Below, one piece after another: positions 8,785-20,678 of a stretch of 64,000 bases of DNA. Source of the stretch: Aaosphaeria pasadenensis. Its lineage: Eukaryota; Ascomycota; Dothideomycetes; Pleosporales. Position 1 is the stretch's first letter. Each line of letters opens with the position of its first letter. Below the pieces are notes generated by a model, which ran no database searches, was not told the DNA's origin, and saw only the letters and a program-made list of their open reading frames with translations. Location of the stretch: NCBI GenBank assembly GCA_022813625.1, contig JAKLMB010000019.1, forward strand, positions 1-64,000. Direction: 5' to 3'. The position numbers and the translations under genes were made by a program.

Positions 8785-11700
8785 TCAGTTCCTGTTCTCG
8801 ATAGCGCCCGGTTTGTGGCCCGGGCTGTTGGCCGCTTGCCAAAAATCCAAACTTGCTATAACATCATTACCCATTTCGTCTTCGTATGCATATAGGATCT
8901 ACGGATGTTAGTTGCGATGAAACGGATTGGAATAAATGGGAGTCACTTACTTCTCGAGTTGATGTATGCAACCACCTAATGTTTTTAGCGGTAAGGATGT
9001 GGACCAAGCCGCCACTTTCCATATGCCGGATTTCAATAAAGCTTGGTTCAAAGGCCAGAATGTACGGGTGGAAGATGGCGAATGCCTGCGGAGTGCCTTC
9101 CCAGATGATGCGCCAGTCTGGTCGAGCACGCCAGCCATTTCTGTTGACGAAGAAAGAGTAATCGGTATAGCAAAGCAAGAATTCGCTGGCAAGACGCTCG
9201 ATGTGAATGGGCTTGATGTTCTCCTTTCGTACGACAAAATCAAGCGATGTGTCGGCCTGGTCGAGAAGGGATTGCGTTTCGAGCGTTTCAAGGCTGACAA
9301 CCTCGAATCCTCTGGCGCATCCAACACAAAGCTTGGAGCGTAGGAAATGTATCGAAGTGGACTCGGTGGGGATGTAGAATTCCTTGTATGGCTTGAGCTG
9401 ATCTTGTCCAGTGGAGAGCATCTTCGCAAAGCCGGACTTCTTCGACCTGTTAGCCATGTTCTCCTTGGGCTCGAACACCTTGATTGTTGTGGATAACGCC
9501 GAAGTCTTGACGGATGCAACGAGTTGCTGACCCATGCAAATGCCTGATTTGAAGAAATTTGCATGACAGATCTTGCGCGGGCGCTTAGCGATCGCTTGCG
9601 ATTCATCGGGATCAAGTGCCTCCATGGAGTAGGAGTATAGAGTCTTGTCTGCCAGGACAAGCACAATTTGATGCTGTTCTAGAACGTCGACCTGAGTGAC
9701 TGCCTTACAATCCAACACACGTCGAGGCTTAATAGATGAATCCTTGGGTTTGCGATCGACAACATAAATGCCCGCATCCGTTCCGAATACAAGTTTCCGG
9801 CCGCCATCTGCAAGTTGATTAGTATATCATGGTTTAAGGGAGCGAGCAGCTTACCGAGAGGAACTGCGCAGGTAACGCGAATGGCAGGAGTGAAGAAGCC
9901 TTCATTGAGGATTGTCTTTGTGAAAATGTTGCTCCGTTCCCTCAAGTTGCGTTGTTGAGCCTCGATGTGCTCCATCCATTTCTGTTGAGAGATGGGAGTG
10001 CTGGCGTACAGGGTCTGTTCATAGCCACCCTTGCCCAGGTGCTTGAATGTGATGGGATAACCTTGTTGCTTGGTCGCGTCTCCCCTTGGAGCATTTGCAG
10101 CGAGCGCCTTCGCACCCATCAGATTGGCAGAAGGGCGCTTCGCGATACCCATTCTCGGAATGATCTCATCCATCTGGGTGATGACAAGAAGTTCGAGGGG
10201 AATGGGCTTTTTGTACACCTTCTGCTCTTCCCTCTTGTTCACCGTCTTAATTCGAACAAGGAGAATTGCGTGATCGAACAAGTAGCAGGTTATATCACCA
10301 GTAGTGTCTGTCGGACTCTTCTTCAGCATGCCCTTGAAAACCAACTGGCGGTTCTCATCCGTTAGCTTGAGGTCAACGAATTCGCCCGTACGGAACTTCA
10401 AGTCCCTATTAAGTTGCATCAAATTGAAATGGTTCTCGGCTTTGCCGGACTCGACGTTGACTTTGGAGAGGGTCTCCTTGATGATGGCGATGGCCTTGGG
10501 GAGATCTTGTTTATCTGGGTTGTCATCTGCCGTATATTTGAGGATACCTTCTAGAAGCAGTGGATATCTTGCCAGTCTTGTAGTTGGCTTGGTGAGGTAG
10601 CCATTGAGTTCAAGTTTGCGGGATTCCTTCATCCTTTCAACTTCATCAACGAACTTTGAGAATTGTATGTTGGTGCGTTTCTCGTGCTCAAATTCGTATT
10701 TACCGAATAGTTGATTTGCACCATACTTGATGAAGGGTGTGAAATGCGGAACGTATTCGAGGAAAATATCTCCCACGTTTCGGACCACTGGCTCCTTTTG
10801 CTGTCTGCGAGTAAGAGATTCTGCCAGTCTTGAATTGACCATATACACCTCTTGACAGTTTGAGAAGACAGTTCGCACGAACTTTTCTCGTCGGTGTTCT
10901 GGGATGGGTGATGTACTGGGGCCTCGGAGTGGTTTCATCCAGAAATCTCGAAGATATTCAAGGTCCTTGACGAAATCTCGCTCCGTGTACATCAGTTCTG
11001 ATATGACCTCCTGGCGTTTCTGCTCCTTTTCGCTGACACTTGCGGCCACCTCCTTGGAAACCGTGTTGATCCACAGTTTCTGCTCGTCGTCTCCGTCATC
11101 ATGTAAACTGGCCCGAGACTCTGCACGCTTCAGACCGGGCTGAGGCTGCAGATTGAGACGGGCCTGCTGTTCGAGACGCCGAGGACAGGCGATTGAATAA
11201 CACAAGCGATCGCGCGTACATGTAGGAGAATAGCACTCTGTCAGGAGCGTGAAAACACCGTTCACTTCCGTGGTATCTTCCAGTAACGTTTCTCGGAATT
11301 GATATATCTCGTTGGTTGAATCACGCAGCCTGTGTGCGTACGTAACGTCATGGAAAAACTTCTGTGCGTCGAGAGACCTTCCCAAGAGGAGCGCTAGATT
11401 TCGATCAGTGGTCTTAATAATGTACGAGATCAAGTCAACCGCCTCTGCACCAGTAAAGGCGCTCTTATAAACGAGACCGTCTTTCTCCTTTTCTGTTAAT
11501 CCGACTCGTTCTCGGAAGACTTCAGCCACACGCGACAGAAGGGCCGGATAGACTAGAGGTGCTCGTCTCTGAGAGACAAGCATCGCCTGCTGAGCTGCTT
11601 GCTGAGCTGCCTGCTGCTGGGATTGAGATGAATTCCGGTTGGTCATTGTCTGCGTAGAGCTTGGACGAGTGATTGAGGAACTCATTGTTTCTGTGCGCTC

Positions 11701-12696
11701 TGAAGGTGGAACAACCGTAGAAGCCATGGACATTGACCTAGTCGTGGGAATACTGCCTTGGCTGACATTTCTCGTCTTACTTCCCGGTCCGACGTTCACG
11801 GGAGGAGGTGAACCTGCGGGTGCTTGCTCCAACAGTGTGGCTTCTGTGCCCCCTGACTCCCTCCTACGATGGGGAATGACCCGCCCACTCATTGTCTGGG
11901 TATAATCATTGTTGCTCGTGTATGAGGACATGGACATGGTCCGCTCGTCTGGTCGCTCGGGCACGACGCGACCTTGTGCTGTCGTTCTCGCGTTGTGGTT
12001 CATGTACGGCTGCTGGCGAAACGTGTGCGCCGGCGAAACTCCATAGCCTGACGGTCCGTTAGGATGGAATTGAGGTCGTGGTCCTGCAGCCATCGACTGA
12101 GAGCGATAGCTGTCCGACGCCATCGCAGGGCCGGGCGGACCTGGCGGACCAGGCGGGCCATTCCGATACTGCATTGGCTTGTTGTACATGGGCTGCCCGG
12201 GAGGAGAAGCTCGACTGTCAAATCGTTGAGGTTGTCCGTAGGGTTGACGCTCAGGGCGCAATGGCCGTGGTAGGTATTGAGGTTGAGGTTGGCGTTGGGC
12301 TTGAGGGGGACCTTCGGATTGACGTTGGGGATTGAAACCATTTGGCGGTGGGCGAGAAAATTGGTCGTGAGGTTGGTCATAACTCTGTGGGCGTTGTTGA
12401 TCGTAATTGTTGGAGGGCCGCTGATCATAGGCATTAGGAGGTCGTCGATCATATCCGCCCAATGGCTGCCGCATTGGCGGACCGCGCTGCATCATATCGG
12501 CCGTCTGGCTTGACATTGTCTGAGCGCGGTCTGGAGGACGCATCGGGGACTGGGAGGTCATTGTTTGTGAGCGACCCGCCATCGCCGGGTTCGCGCCGAA
12601 GATGTTCGCGAATGCTGCGTCCCTTGCTCCCGTGGACTGGCCATGCTGCGGAGGGCGCGCATACTCTCTGCCCTGCTGATGGCCGTAGTCCGCCAT
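8785..12696 (-). CDS. rom2: Rho1 guanine nucleotide exchange factor (DEP-DH-PH-CNH), Rom2 type
   Basis: This activator of the Rho1 GTPase in the cell-wall integrity pathway has 1270 residues from exons 12696-9855, 9807-8951 and 8898-8785. Residues 1 to about 370 are a Pro/Gln/Arg-rich disordered tail. A DEP domain follows (about 378-470), then a Cys-containing linker (CYSPTC...CYSIAC), a DH (RhoGEF) domain from about 562 (RQEVISELMYTERDFVKDLEYL) to 752, a PH domain at about 782-908, and a CNH beta-propeller to the C-terminus. The last exon ends with a typical CNH tail, ILYAYEDEMGNDVIAS. The ATG at 12696 (MADYGHQQG) is chosen because the open frame upstream of it has no earlier ATG. It acts at the plasma membrane of growing tips. 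It is divergent from vma11. A second GEF of this architecture is at 44990. Confidence 0.93.
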
Positions 12697-13353
12697 GTAG
12701 ATATCTCGACTCGGAGGATTGGATTGTATTTCGTACACATCCGCCGGCGAGAGCGACGTTCCTGGAAGACTTTTCGAAAGGACAGGTTCGCTGGGGGATC
12801 AGCAGGGACCTGAGGATGAGGCGTAGACCAGCAAAGCGGCGCTGTATGCTCTTGGTGAGCGAACCCACAGCGTGGTCTTGATCCAGGGGCTGGTCACACA
12901 GGGCACAGGGCAAGAGGGTGGAGGGTACGTTGCGATATATCAAAAAGGCCAACAGTGAAGGTGGAGGGTTCGGAGGTACGGTTTATCTCCCTAGCTGTTG
13001 GCCCGACGAGGGGCCTGGGGGCTCTCCGTGGACGGCGGAGGCGAGAGAAGCGCCTTTAGGTCTCGGAGGGAGATATAGGAGACGGAGAGCTGAACAAACG
13101 GGTGTACCAAGTAGGTAGATACTTCCTGTTGTCGCAGTGGAGATCAGTTGTCCTTGGAGAGGGAGTTGTCCCGCCAAGTCAAGTGCGACTGTGCGCTAGG
13201 CCACTTTCTTACTTGATCGCGCTCTAGTGGATGTTGAGTTGCCTTGCCTCACCAAAGCAACCTACGCCATACCTCAAGCTCTTCGTTCATCCCCGCTACA
13301 GCTATCATCCCCAATCCGCATCGACAGGTAGAAAGAGGTTTTGACCCGGCAAG
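12697..13353. promoter_or_regulatory. Divergent promoter of the Rho GEF and vma11 genes
   Basis: The 657 bp hold both promoters. Two perfect 9-bp inverted pairs interleave: tatctccct (12984-12992) with agggagata (13067-13075), and gctctccgt (13021-13029) with acggagagc (13082-13090). Purine-rich strings dominate one strand. Open frames here are antisense or chance. Confidence 0.5.
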
Positions 13354-14187
13354 ATGGATAATGAACTGGCGCCGAGCTTCGCGCCTTTCTTTGGCATGGT
13401 ATGTGGCCATCTAAACATGGAGTACTCGAACAGACAAGACTAGCTAGCTAACATAAGGAACAGAGCGGGATTGCGTTCGCCGTAAGTCTTCCGAGTCCTG
13501 ACCTGAAGAGCTATTGACCTTATCTGATTCCTGGACAGATGATATTCGGATGTACGTGCCTATCCAGAACCATCGACGTCGGTCTTCAAAGCTAATAGTG
13601 ATTGGTATAGGCCTTGGAGCTGCTTATGGCACCGCGAAGTCTGGCATTGGTATTGCCGGTGTTGGTACCTACAGGCCCGACCTGATAATGAAGGTCAGGA
13701 TCCTCTTGCCACACGGTTCTGAAGTCCATACTGACTGATAATGATCCCAGTCCTTGATTCCCGTTGTCATGTCCGGTATCCTTGCCGTGTACGCGCTCGT
13801 CATATCAGTCCTCATCGCTAGCGACCTCCGACCACCACCGAACAAGAACTACTCGTTATACGCCGGTTTCATGCACATGGCCGCTGGGCTGTCGGTTGGT
13901 CTGGCTGGAACAGCAGCCGGCTATGCCATTGGCATCGTGGGGGATGTTGTATGTTCAAGCTGTTCAGCGCTTTAACTGGGACGGTGTTGCTTACAAGTGC
14001 CACAGGGTGTACGCGCGTACATGCAGCAGTCAAGGATCTTCGTGGGAATGGTCCTGATCCTCATTTTCGCAGAAGTCTTGGGATTGTACGGGTAAGTGAA
14101 GACATTGAACTCTACGCTCGGATGTCGCCGTTGACAAGATCTAGTCTTATCGTAGCCCTCATTCTCAACACCCGCGCAAGCGGCTGA
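13354..14187 (+). CDS. vma11: V-type H+-ATPase proteolipid subunit c' (Vma11 type)
   Basis: This membrane rotor subunit of the vacuolar ATPase has 161 residues from seven exons: 13354-13398, 13464-13481, 13539-13551, 13611-13693, 13751-13948, 14006-14091 and 14145-14187. All junctions are in phase. The joined protein starts MDNELAPSFAPFFGM and has four membrane helices; LGAAYGTAKSGIGIAG, PVVMSGILAVYALVIS and GLAGTAAGYAIGIVGDVGVR are hallmarks. The proton-carrying Glu is in LILIFAEVLGLYG of helix 4. I favour c' over c because the loop and helix 2 read RPDLIMKSLIPVVMSGILA and the tail ends LNTRASG, as in Vma11. Exons 2 and 3 are only 18 and 13 nt. It is divergent from the Rho GEF gene. Confidence 0.92.
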
Positions 14188-16205
14188 GAGACACGTCTCA
14201 TTCTAGTTCATGTACAATCTATTGTAAAGAAGACAAAATGGTACGAGCATCTGCCCATTCGGCGTCAGGGACCGTGTCCCCAAATGATGCGCGGAGAGCC
14301 CTAGCATCAGAATTGGGTCATGGACGAATGGCACCGGGAAAGTATATGGAAGAGGTCTCATAAGAGGCACACAAGTCACATTTGGAAAGTAATCTTTGTT
14401 CAGCATCTTGGAGTTATCTTATGTAAAGGAAGTCCCAATTGTATTTTGATATTTGATAGATATTCAGTATTATCCCACCAAGTGCATGTACGGTGCCCGT
14501 ATACTTTGACAAGGAAAGTGAGGTGATCTGACATGATCGGTAGCCATCATCTGCTTGCTCTAGACGGTTAGATCTGTTTGGCTGGTCACTGACAACAGTT
14601 GTTTGACGACGAGCTGCATGTGCAGGACAAAGACAAGAAAAGTATGATGTATCCCAGCACAAGAACCTACCTAGATAGGTAGCTTCCCGCATAGGCGTTG
14701 GGCGCATGTGCGGATGGTGCCCGGGCAGTGATGTTCACGTGGTAGCCTCGCTCGACCTACCCGGACCATGGATGAGATGCGGTTTAATTAGATATTCACC
14801 CCATAACATAGAATTAACAATGGGATGCTTGTTTCTGCAGTTTGATCCACCATCTGCGCGCGCGGATGTATGCGCCGCAAACCAAGAGACAAAGGCCGCC
14901 TCAGCCCTACCAAGCACATGGTTTACGGTGGAGGGGGAGTCTACCACATTGTTGGTATTTTCTTTTTGAGCAAGTTCATTTGGATTTGGGTAGTAATGAC
15001 TGTTACATCTTCTGCCTAGGCCAGCGAGGTAATTAAATGGTATTATGGATTATTTACCCTCTGAGTATGAACCGTGGCATGGAGATTGGGAAACGGTGAT
15101 TAAAACTTGAGATTGTGCGTGCGTAATGCCTCAGATCCCGAAACATGGGATGGATAGATGGATGAACTCCTGCCTCCTCCTTTCCCCGTCCCCTTCGCCT
15201 TCATCACGCTCCGTCTCTTTTCTGCTCTGTGCACCACTACCACGTGTCGATTTCAAACCCGCGCGGAAAACCGTGACGTGACTCCTCCTTGGGTGTAGTC
15301 AATGGGAAGTGGTATATATCATAGGAGTCGTCGATCCTTGTCCGCATTTTGCTGGCTGTAGGGGACTAAAGAACAAGAAGAAAGGAAAAAAGAGAAAGAA
15401 TTCCCTTTCGGCGATTCCGAACACTTCCAATCAACAAAAGAAGGCGTTTCCTACCAGCCAAGTCGACTTACTTGCTTCAAACTTCACTCATACTTTTCCC
15501 GGCGTTTGCTATCATACAAGTTGACAGAGGGTCGCTTTCCAGGAGTGGTCGTATTTCCAGTGGTAGGCGTGGTTCACCATTGGTTCACCATCTGTCCTGT
15601 TCAGGTTCACTGATTCACTCCCGGTTCTCTCCTGGTTGAACTGGTGGGACGCTGCGCTTGTTATTAGAGGCTCTCAGTGTTCGCATTTACGAGGTGCGAG
15701 GCGTAGAGGGTGAACTAAGGCTAAACCATACCTCGTAGTCTCTTCATCTCCTCCCCACGCCAGTGAGGTCATCATCCATCCAGCTCGGCAGGCGCGCCGA
15801 GTAATAACTCCCCGCTATCGAGTTCCAGTTAACTTCACTCGCAGCCACCTCGAGGTTCCCCCGCGAAACGTCTCACCTTTCCCAAACCCCCTATACATCT
15901 AAACTTAACACTTACACTTACACATACACTCAACTATACCTGCACTGTACGACTATACCACGACATTACCTGTCTCCTCGCCCGCATATCCTTAGAATCG
16001 CAAAACAACTATCTACCTCTAGTCGTCCCGACTTTGCTCTTTCAATCCCATAACCGAACCCCAGTTTGAGCATTGTTTGTCAATCCTCAGAAACAAACCT
16101 CTCCTTTCATAACAATAGCAATGTGCTAGAAAGAGGTTTAATACCCCTCCAATCGCTTCCGCAATCCTTGTGCCATACACCCACAAGAGTTCACACTTCG
16201 CAACC
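14188..16205. promoter_or_regulatory. Long upstream region of the PKA catalytic subunit gene
   Basis: About 2 kb without a supported gene. It contains two tandem copies of ggttcaccat at about 15569-15589, more ggttcac-like strings just after, and a pyrimidine-rich, CTTACA-repeating tract near 15890-15960 that looks like a fungal transcription start zone. A minimal upstream ORF at 16121 is listed separately. Confidence 0.5.
16121..16129 (+). promoter_or_regulatory. Minimal upstream ORF (Met-Cys-stop) in the probable PKA leader
   Basis: The triplets ATG TGC TAG lie 77 nt before the kinase start codon. If the transcript begins in the pyrimidine-rich zone near 15.9 kb, ribosomes would meet this two-codon ORF first, which could lower kinase translation. 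The transcript start is inferred. Confidence 0.45.
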
Positions 16206-17749
16206 ATGGCCGCCGCCGTTCACAAGCTCCTCCACCCTCACAGCCACTCCCATTCAAAGTCCAAGGACGATTCCTCCAAATCCGACCACCTATCACACGA
16301 ACGCCAGGACTCGGGGCTGGAGCGCATTCGCGCGGACGAGAAGCATTCACTTGCGCAATGGCAGAGCAACCAGCAGCCCTTGAACCCAGATCAGATAGAG
16401 TCGGACAGTAAGAGAGTAGGACAATCATCGCAGGTGCTGCGACAGGAGGATTTCGAGCTGGTGAAGACATTGGGAACCGGTATGATATCTGGATAACGGC
16501 CCGTTGTGGAATGCATCTCCGCTGACAGGTGCTGTATAGGGACGTTTGCGCGAGTGTGGTTGGCCAGGCTCCGCGACGTCAAGAAGCAGGATGCGAACAA
16601 GGTTTTCGCGTTGAAGATACTCCGCAAGGTCGATGGTATGCGCTCGCTCCATACCACTGTTTTTATGTTCGAGATCTGACTCGTGTGTTTCAGTCATCCG
16701 CCTCAAGCAAGTGGAACATGTTCGAAATGAGCGCAATGTGTTGGCTGCCGTTGCAGGCCATCCATTCATAACCACCCTGGTTGCGAGTTTCCAGGACCAC
16801 GACTCGCTATATATGCTGGTATGTTTTGCAGAAACCTCTTTGTTAGCCAGTCGCACCGTATTGACAATTGCTCCAGCTCGACTATTGCCCCGGCGGCGAA
16901 GTGTTCAGTTACCTCCGAAGAGCTCGACGTTTCAACGAACCCACGTCCCAGTTCTATGCGGCCGAAATCGTCCTTATACTGGAATTCTTGCACGAGCAGG
17001 AGGGTGTTGCATACAGAGATCTGAAACCGGAGAATATTCTTATTGACGCGGAAGGACATCTCAAGTTGGTCGATTTTGGGTTCGCAAAGAAGGTGGAGAA
17101 TAGTAAGTCTGGTTGCTTTCCGGTAAGCGGAGTTGCTTTTGTTGACACAGCTAGGGGAAACATATACACTGTGCGGTACTCCTGAGTATCTGGCGCCTGA
17201 GGTGATTAGGAACACTGGTACGTACATGCTCTCATCACAAGGTAGAAAGTGGACTGACAAGTGGTAGGCCATGGCACTGCGGTTGATTGGTGGGCATTCG
17301 GTATCCTAGTCTACGAGTTCCTTGTGGGTCAACCACCCTTCTGGGACCAGAATCCTATGAAGATCTACGAACAGTAAGTTATCATTCGTCGATTCTGAAA
17401 CCATCTTGTTAACCACTCTCGCGGTAGAATTGTCGAAGGACGCGTCCGGTTCCCCTCCGCCATGTCGCCGGACGCCCGCGACCTCATCTCTGGTCTTTGC
17501 ACCGTCGATACCTCGAAACGCCTCGGTAACATTAAAGGTGGTGCCAGTACGGTCAAGAACCACGCTTGGTTCAGGGATATCGATTGGGATGCTCTCTACA
17601 ACCGCAAAGTCAATGGACCCATTGTGCCCCATCTCCGTGGCCCTGCTGACACACGGAATTTCGATGACTACGAGCCGGAGAATGCAGACAGGGAACCATA
17701 TTCAAAGGAATTGCAAGAGAAGTGGGACGGTTATTTCCAGGATTTCTAG
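16206..17749 (+). CDS. pkaC2: cAMP-dependent protein kinase catalytic subunit (PkaC2-like)
   Basis: This AGC-family serine/threonine kinase has 403 residues from seven exons: 16206-16479, 16540-16635, 16694-16818, 16877-17102, 17155-17217, 17268-17373 and 17428-17749, all in phase. Joined motifs are the glycine loop GTGTFARV, FALKILRK (catalytic Lys), VAYRDLKPENILID (YRD form usual for PKA), VDFGFAKK, the activation loop TLCGTPEYLAPE, and a C-terminal FQDF, the FxxF hydrophobic motif ending the protein as in PKA. The N-terminus (about 80 residues) is His/Ser-rich. It would be held by the regulatory subunit and freed by cAMP to control growth, carbon sensing and morphogenesis. I call it the second, minor PKA catalytic type because of its short N-terminus and its PFWDQNPMKIYEQ region; the family is certain, the paralogue less so. 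Confidence 0.9.
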
Positions 17750-20315
17750 GCCTGCCGTGCCGAGACGACTATACTATTGCAGCTCGCAATTGTTATATAA
17801 CAGTGGTCCAGGAATGAAGGGAAAGCAGGTTAAGGGAACCGAGGGCGCCGGACAGCATTCAACAAACGGCCCAAGCTGCCTACCGAGAGAACCAGTCCAC
17901 CACGAACTGAGTATTCATTTCCCATCCTGGAATCAACAAGCGATGGGAAATTCACGGCGTTTATATGGGGGGCGGCTGATGCTGAGGGAATTTATTACTA
18001 CAACCAATTTTATGTGACATGATACCATGCTGATATGGTCCGAGATCTTCTTTATGTATTCTAGCATTCTGCCTGAGAAAGGGGGTCTTTCTTTACTTTT
18101 GCATATGCAACCTTCTACGTATCTTTTATCAGACGAAGAAAAGAAATATCAATGACTATATAGTAAACTGCAACCATCATCCTTGACATGCATATTGCCA
18201 GAAGTGATCCATCAGCGTCGGGACAGCTTCCAATCCGCACACTATGGCGTGGAGGTCAGGAAACCATTTTAATGATATCAGGAACCTCTCGTACAATCCC
18301 ACCCTTCCTCAGCCAGCAGAGACAGCACAGCCGCGAGACACACACAACATCTCCAGCACATCTCACCTACCTTCCAAACCCATCTGTCTATACACAGGTA
18401 TATATAGCCTCCCGCTCCCGCCTTCTCACGTCTCCACTCACACAGCTCGGAGGGACGTTACATCGCGGCTTCACCGTTGTCACATTTACATGTGGCAGCG
18501 GGCCGTGAACAGCTGGTGTAGAGGCGTGAGACCTGGGGTAACTCCCTCTCCTCGTACGAAGTATGAAACCTTTCATCCGGTCTATTCCCGCGGATCTTGT
18601 GTGTCGATTTGCGTGTGTCTGACTAGTATTGGTTTTATGTGTCTTGTAGAAGGAGAAGGTGGGATTGAATGCGTGCAGTAGAGACATTAGGACAACGAAC
18701 GAAAATAGATGGAAAATCAAGGACAAGACATGGTTTAATTGAATGATACGTTCTGATATCCCCGCAAACTGGTAAAGGTTGTGTGGGATAGGTCGAACTG
18801 AAACGGGCACTGGGAACATGATCAGTTGACTACCTGGATAGATACTTCTTATTTGGATATTACATAGTAGCACTAGTATATGGATTGTATTGGTATGGAT
18901 ACATCGGCACGTACCGAGAACCTTGGGAGAAGTGAAACCACTTCCCCATGGTCCCGGAGAATCGGGAAATCTCACAAAATAGCCATTCATCCAAGATTGA
19001 ATTCGTGGCGCATCGCATATATGTATCATTTCCGTCCTCTTCGAAACTCCATCGCCATCATCATGTGTATAAAAGCATCACCAAGCCCGCGGAGGAAATC
19101 ACGTTGAAAGCAGTGCGCTGACGCCACGAACCCTTTTCGACAAGGACATCAAGAGTCAAGACCGACCGTCCGTCTTTGGTCTATTCGACGTTGGATAGAA
19201 AGCGGGATCTCGTCCAGGCAACGCACGTGCTAGGGCGTCCAGGTCGCCTGTGGCGAAATTGCTGTCCCCCCCCCTGCCACGGGTTGGCTACGCGATGATG
19301 GGAAGAGACAACAACAAGTTTACAGACGAGGTTAGGGGAGGCAAAATATATGAGCAGGGTTTATATCAACAACGCGCGTGCGCCCGCCCCTGCGCGGTGG
19401 CGATTGTTTACGTGCGGTGCGGTGCAGTGCTGGACAAGACTAGAGTAGAGATGTCAGCCATCCCTTGTGTAGCGAACATGTCAATGAGGTGATCGGACAT
19501 GGACATCGTCGTTGTGGAATTGAGCTGTCCACTGTTCGTGCTAGGATATCCTAAGTTCGGAAAGTGGAGCCAAGGCTCGTGGGATATCGCAATGATGACT
19601 GAAGAGTGGTGGCCGCGAGCAGCAGCGCTTTCGATAGGTCTCAGGTGTGTCTCTCCATCTGCGGGTGCTTGGTAGTCGTAGCTAGACGACGGTTTGGTTA
19701 GATGCCTTGTTTCTTGCGCACGACAAGAGCTTACGCGTGCGGACAGCGAAGCGAAGGTGTGGCGATCGAAGCGGGGAGGTGGATGGGGATTCAAGGCATG
19801 GGAAGCATGGCCTGGGAAATGGGGTGGTGTGGTGTTGTAGACGAACACATTTAGCACTACTGATGGGGGCATGATAGTCAACAACTGGTGACTGGAGTAG
19901 TGGCACACAAACAGCGTACAGAGGAAGCAGAGAGCGAACACAGCAGAAAATAGGGTCACTATGTACTCCGTAGTCCAGTCAGTCTACCAGTGGGCTGGTG
20001 CTATTGACGCACGAGCAGAGTCGAATTTAAAAAGATGGACAAAAGCAGGATTTGGTTGTCGCCATGAACAATAAATAGTTATATGAGAAATGAAATGATG
20101 GGAAAGTGAACAAACAGCTCGGGCCTCAAGCCTCAAATGAGCGACAACCCGCATTCACCATCACGACCAGGGAACTCCTCCGTGGAGTGGCCAGGATCCA
20201 GATCGAGACTCATCGCAAAGAAACACAACACCAACTTGTCGTTTATTCGTGGTTGGGGCTGCTGCAGTCGCTGCGCTTGTTCTGTCTTTTCCATTCACAT
20301 TCGTCTTCTCCATCT

Positions 20316-20347
20316 ATCCATCGATCCATCGATCCATCGATCCATCT
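20316..20347 (+). repeat. Octamer microsatellite (ATCCATCG), about four copies
   Basis: A tandem atccatcg array lies about 330 bp upstream of the ssk1 start codon, inside the probable promoter or leader. Confidence 0.85.
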
Positions 20348-20429
20348 ATTACCTATCTACCCACCTGGGTATCTGTCTAATCTTTTTAATTCCCTTTTGC
20401 CAGACGGCTTCCCCTACTACTTACTCGTA

Positions 20430-20565
20430 ATGTGATTTTATCTACCAGTACACTCGCTCTATTCTTTCCCCAATATCTATATTGTATACCCCATCTACAC
20501 GCAGAGACCGAGACACCCATCTTATTCGTCGTCCTCCCCCCCGAATGCCAGGCCGGAGCTGCTGA
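20430..20565 (+). promoter_or_regulatory. Two upstream ORFs before ssk1
   Basis: ATG directly followed by TGA (20430-20435) is a start-stop element, and a six-codon ORF (MPGRSC, stop at 20563-20565) begins at 20545. Both precede the chosen ssk1 ATG at 20679, with no other ATG between. If transcribed, they would be expected to limit Ssk1 translation. Confidence 0.4.
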
Positions 20566-20678
20566 CCCGTAGCTGTCAACTGTTGCGCCACACTTGGGCC
20601 GTTGACAACCGTTTCGTAACGACTTCACACAACGCTCTCACAGTGTTGCAGGCTGGCTGGCGCCGGCTCTCCGTCAGG

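Larger units (their letters stand above)
17750..20678. other. Long intergenic region between pkaC2 and ssk1
   Basis: About 2.9 kb. An ATG-initiated 213-codon frame on the minus strand (19029-18388) has no recognisable domain and I do not call it a gene. The right part carries the octamer repeat at 20316 and upstream ORFs before ssk1. A noncoding transcript is possible but nothing in the sequence proves one. Confidence 0.5.

Noticed and set aside
13327..16136. The string tagaaagaggttt found twice (near 13329 and 16128)
   Set aside because: A 13-bp match at 2.8 kb distance with no flanking similarity is compatible with chance.
19408..19959. A 183-codon minus-strand frame with a signal-peptide-like start
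   Set aside because: The initial codon is GTG, the first in-frame ATG lies after the hydrophobic stretch, and the rest has no recognisable pattern.
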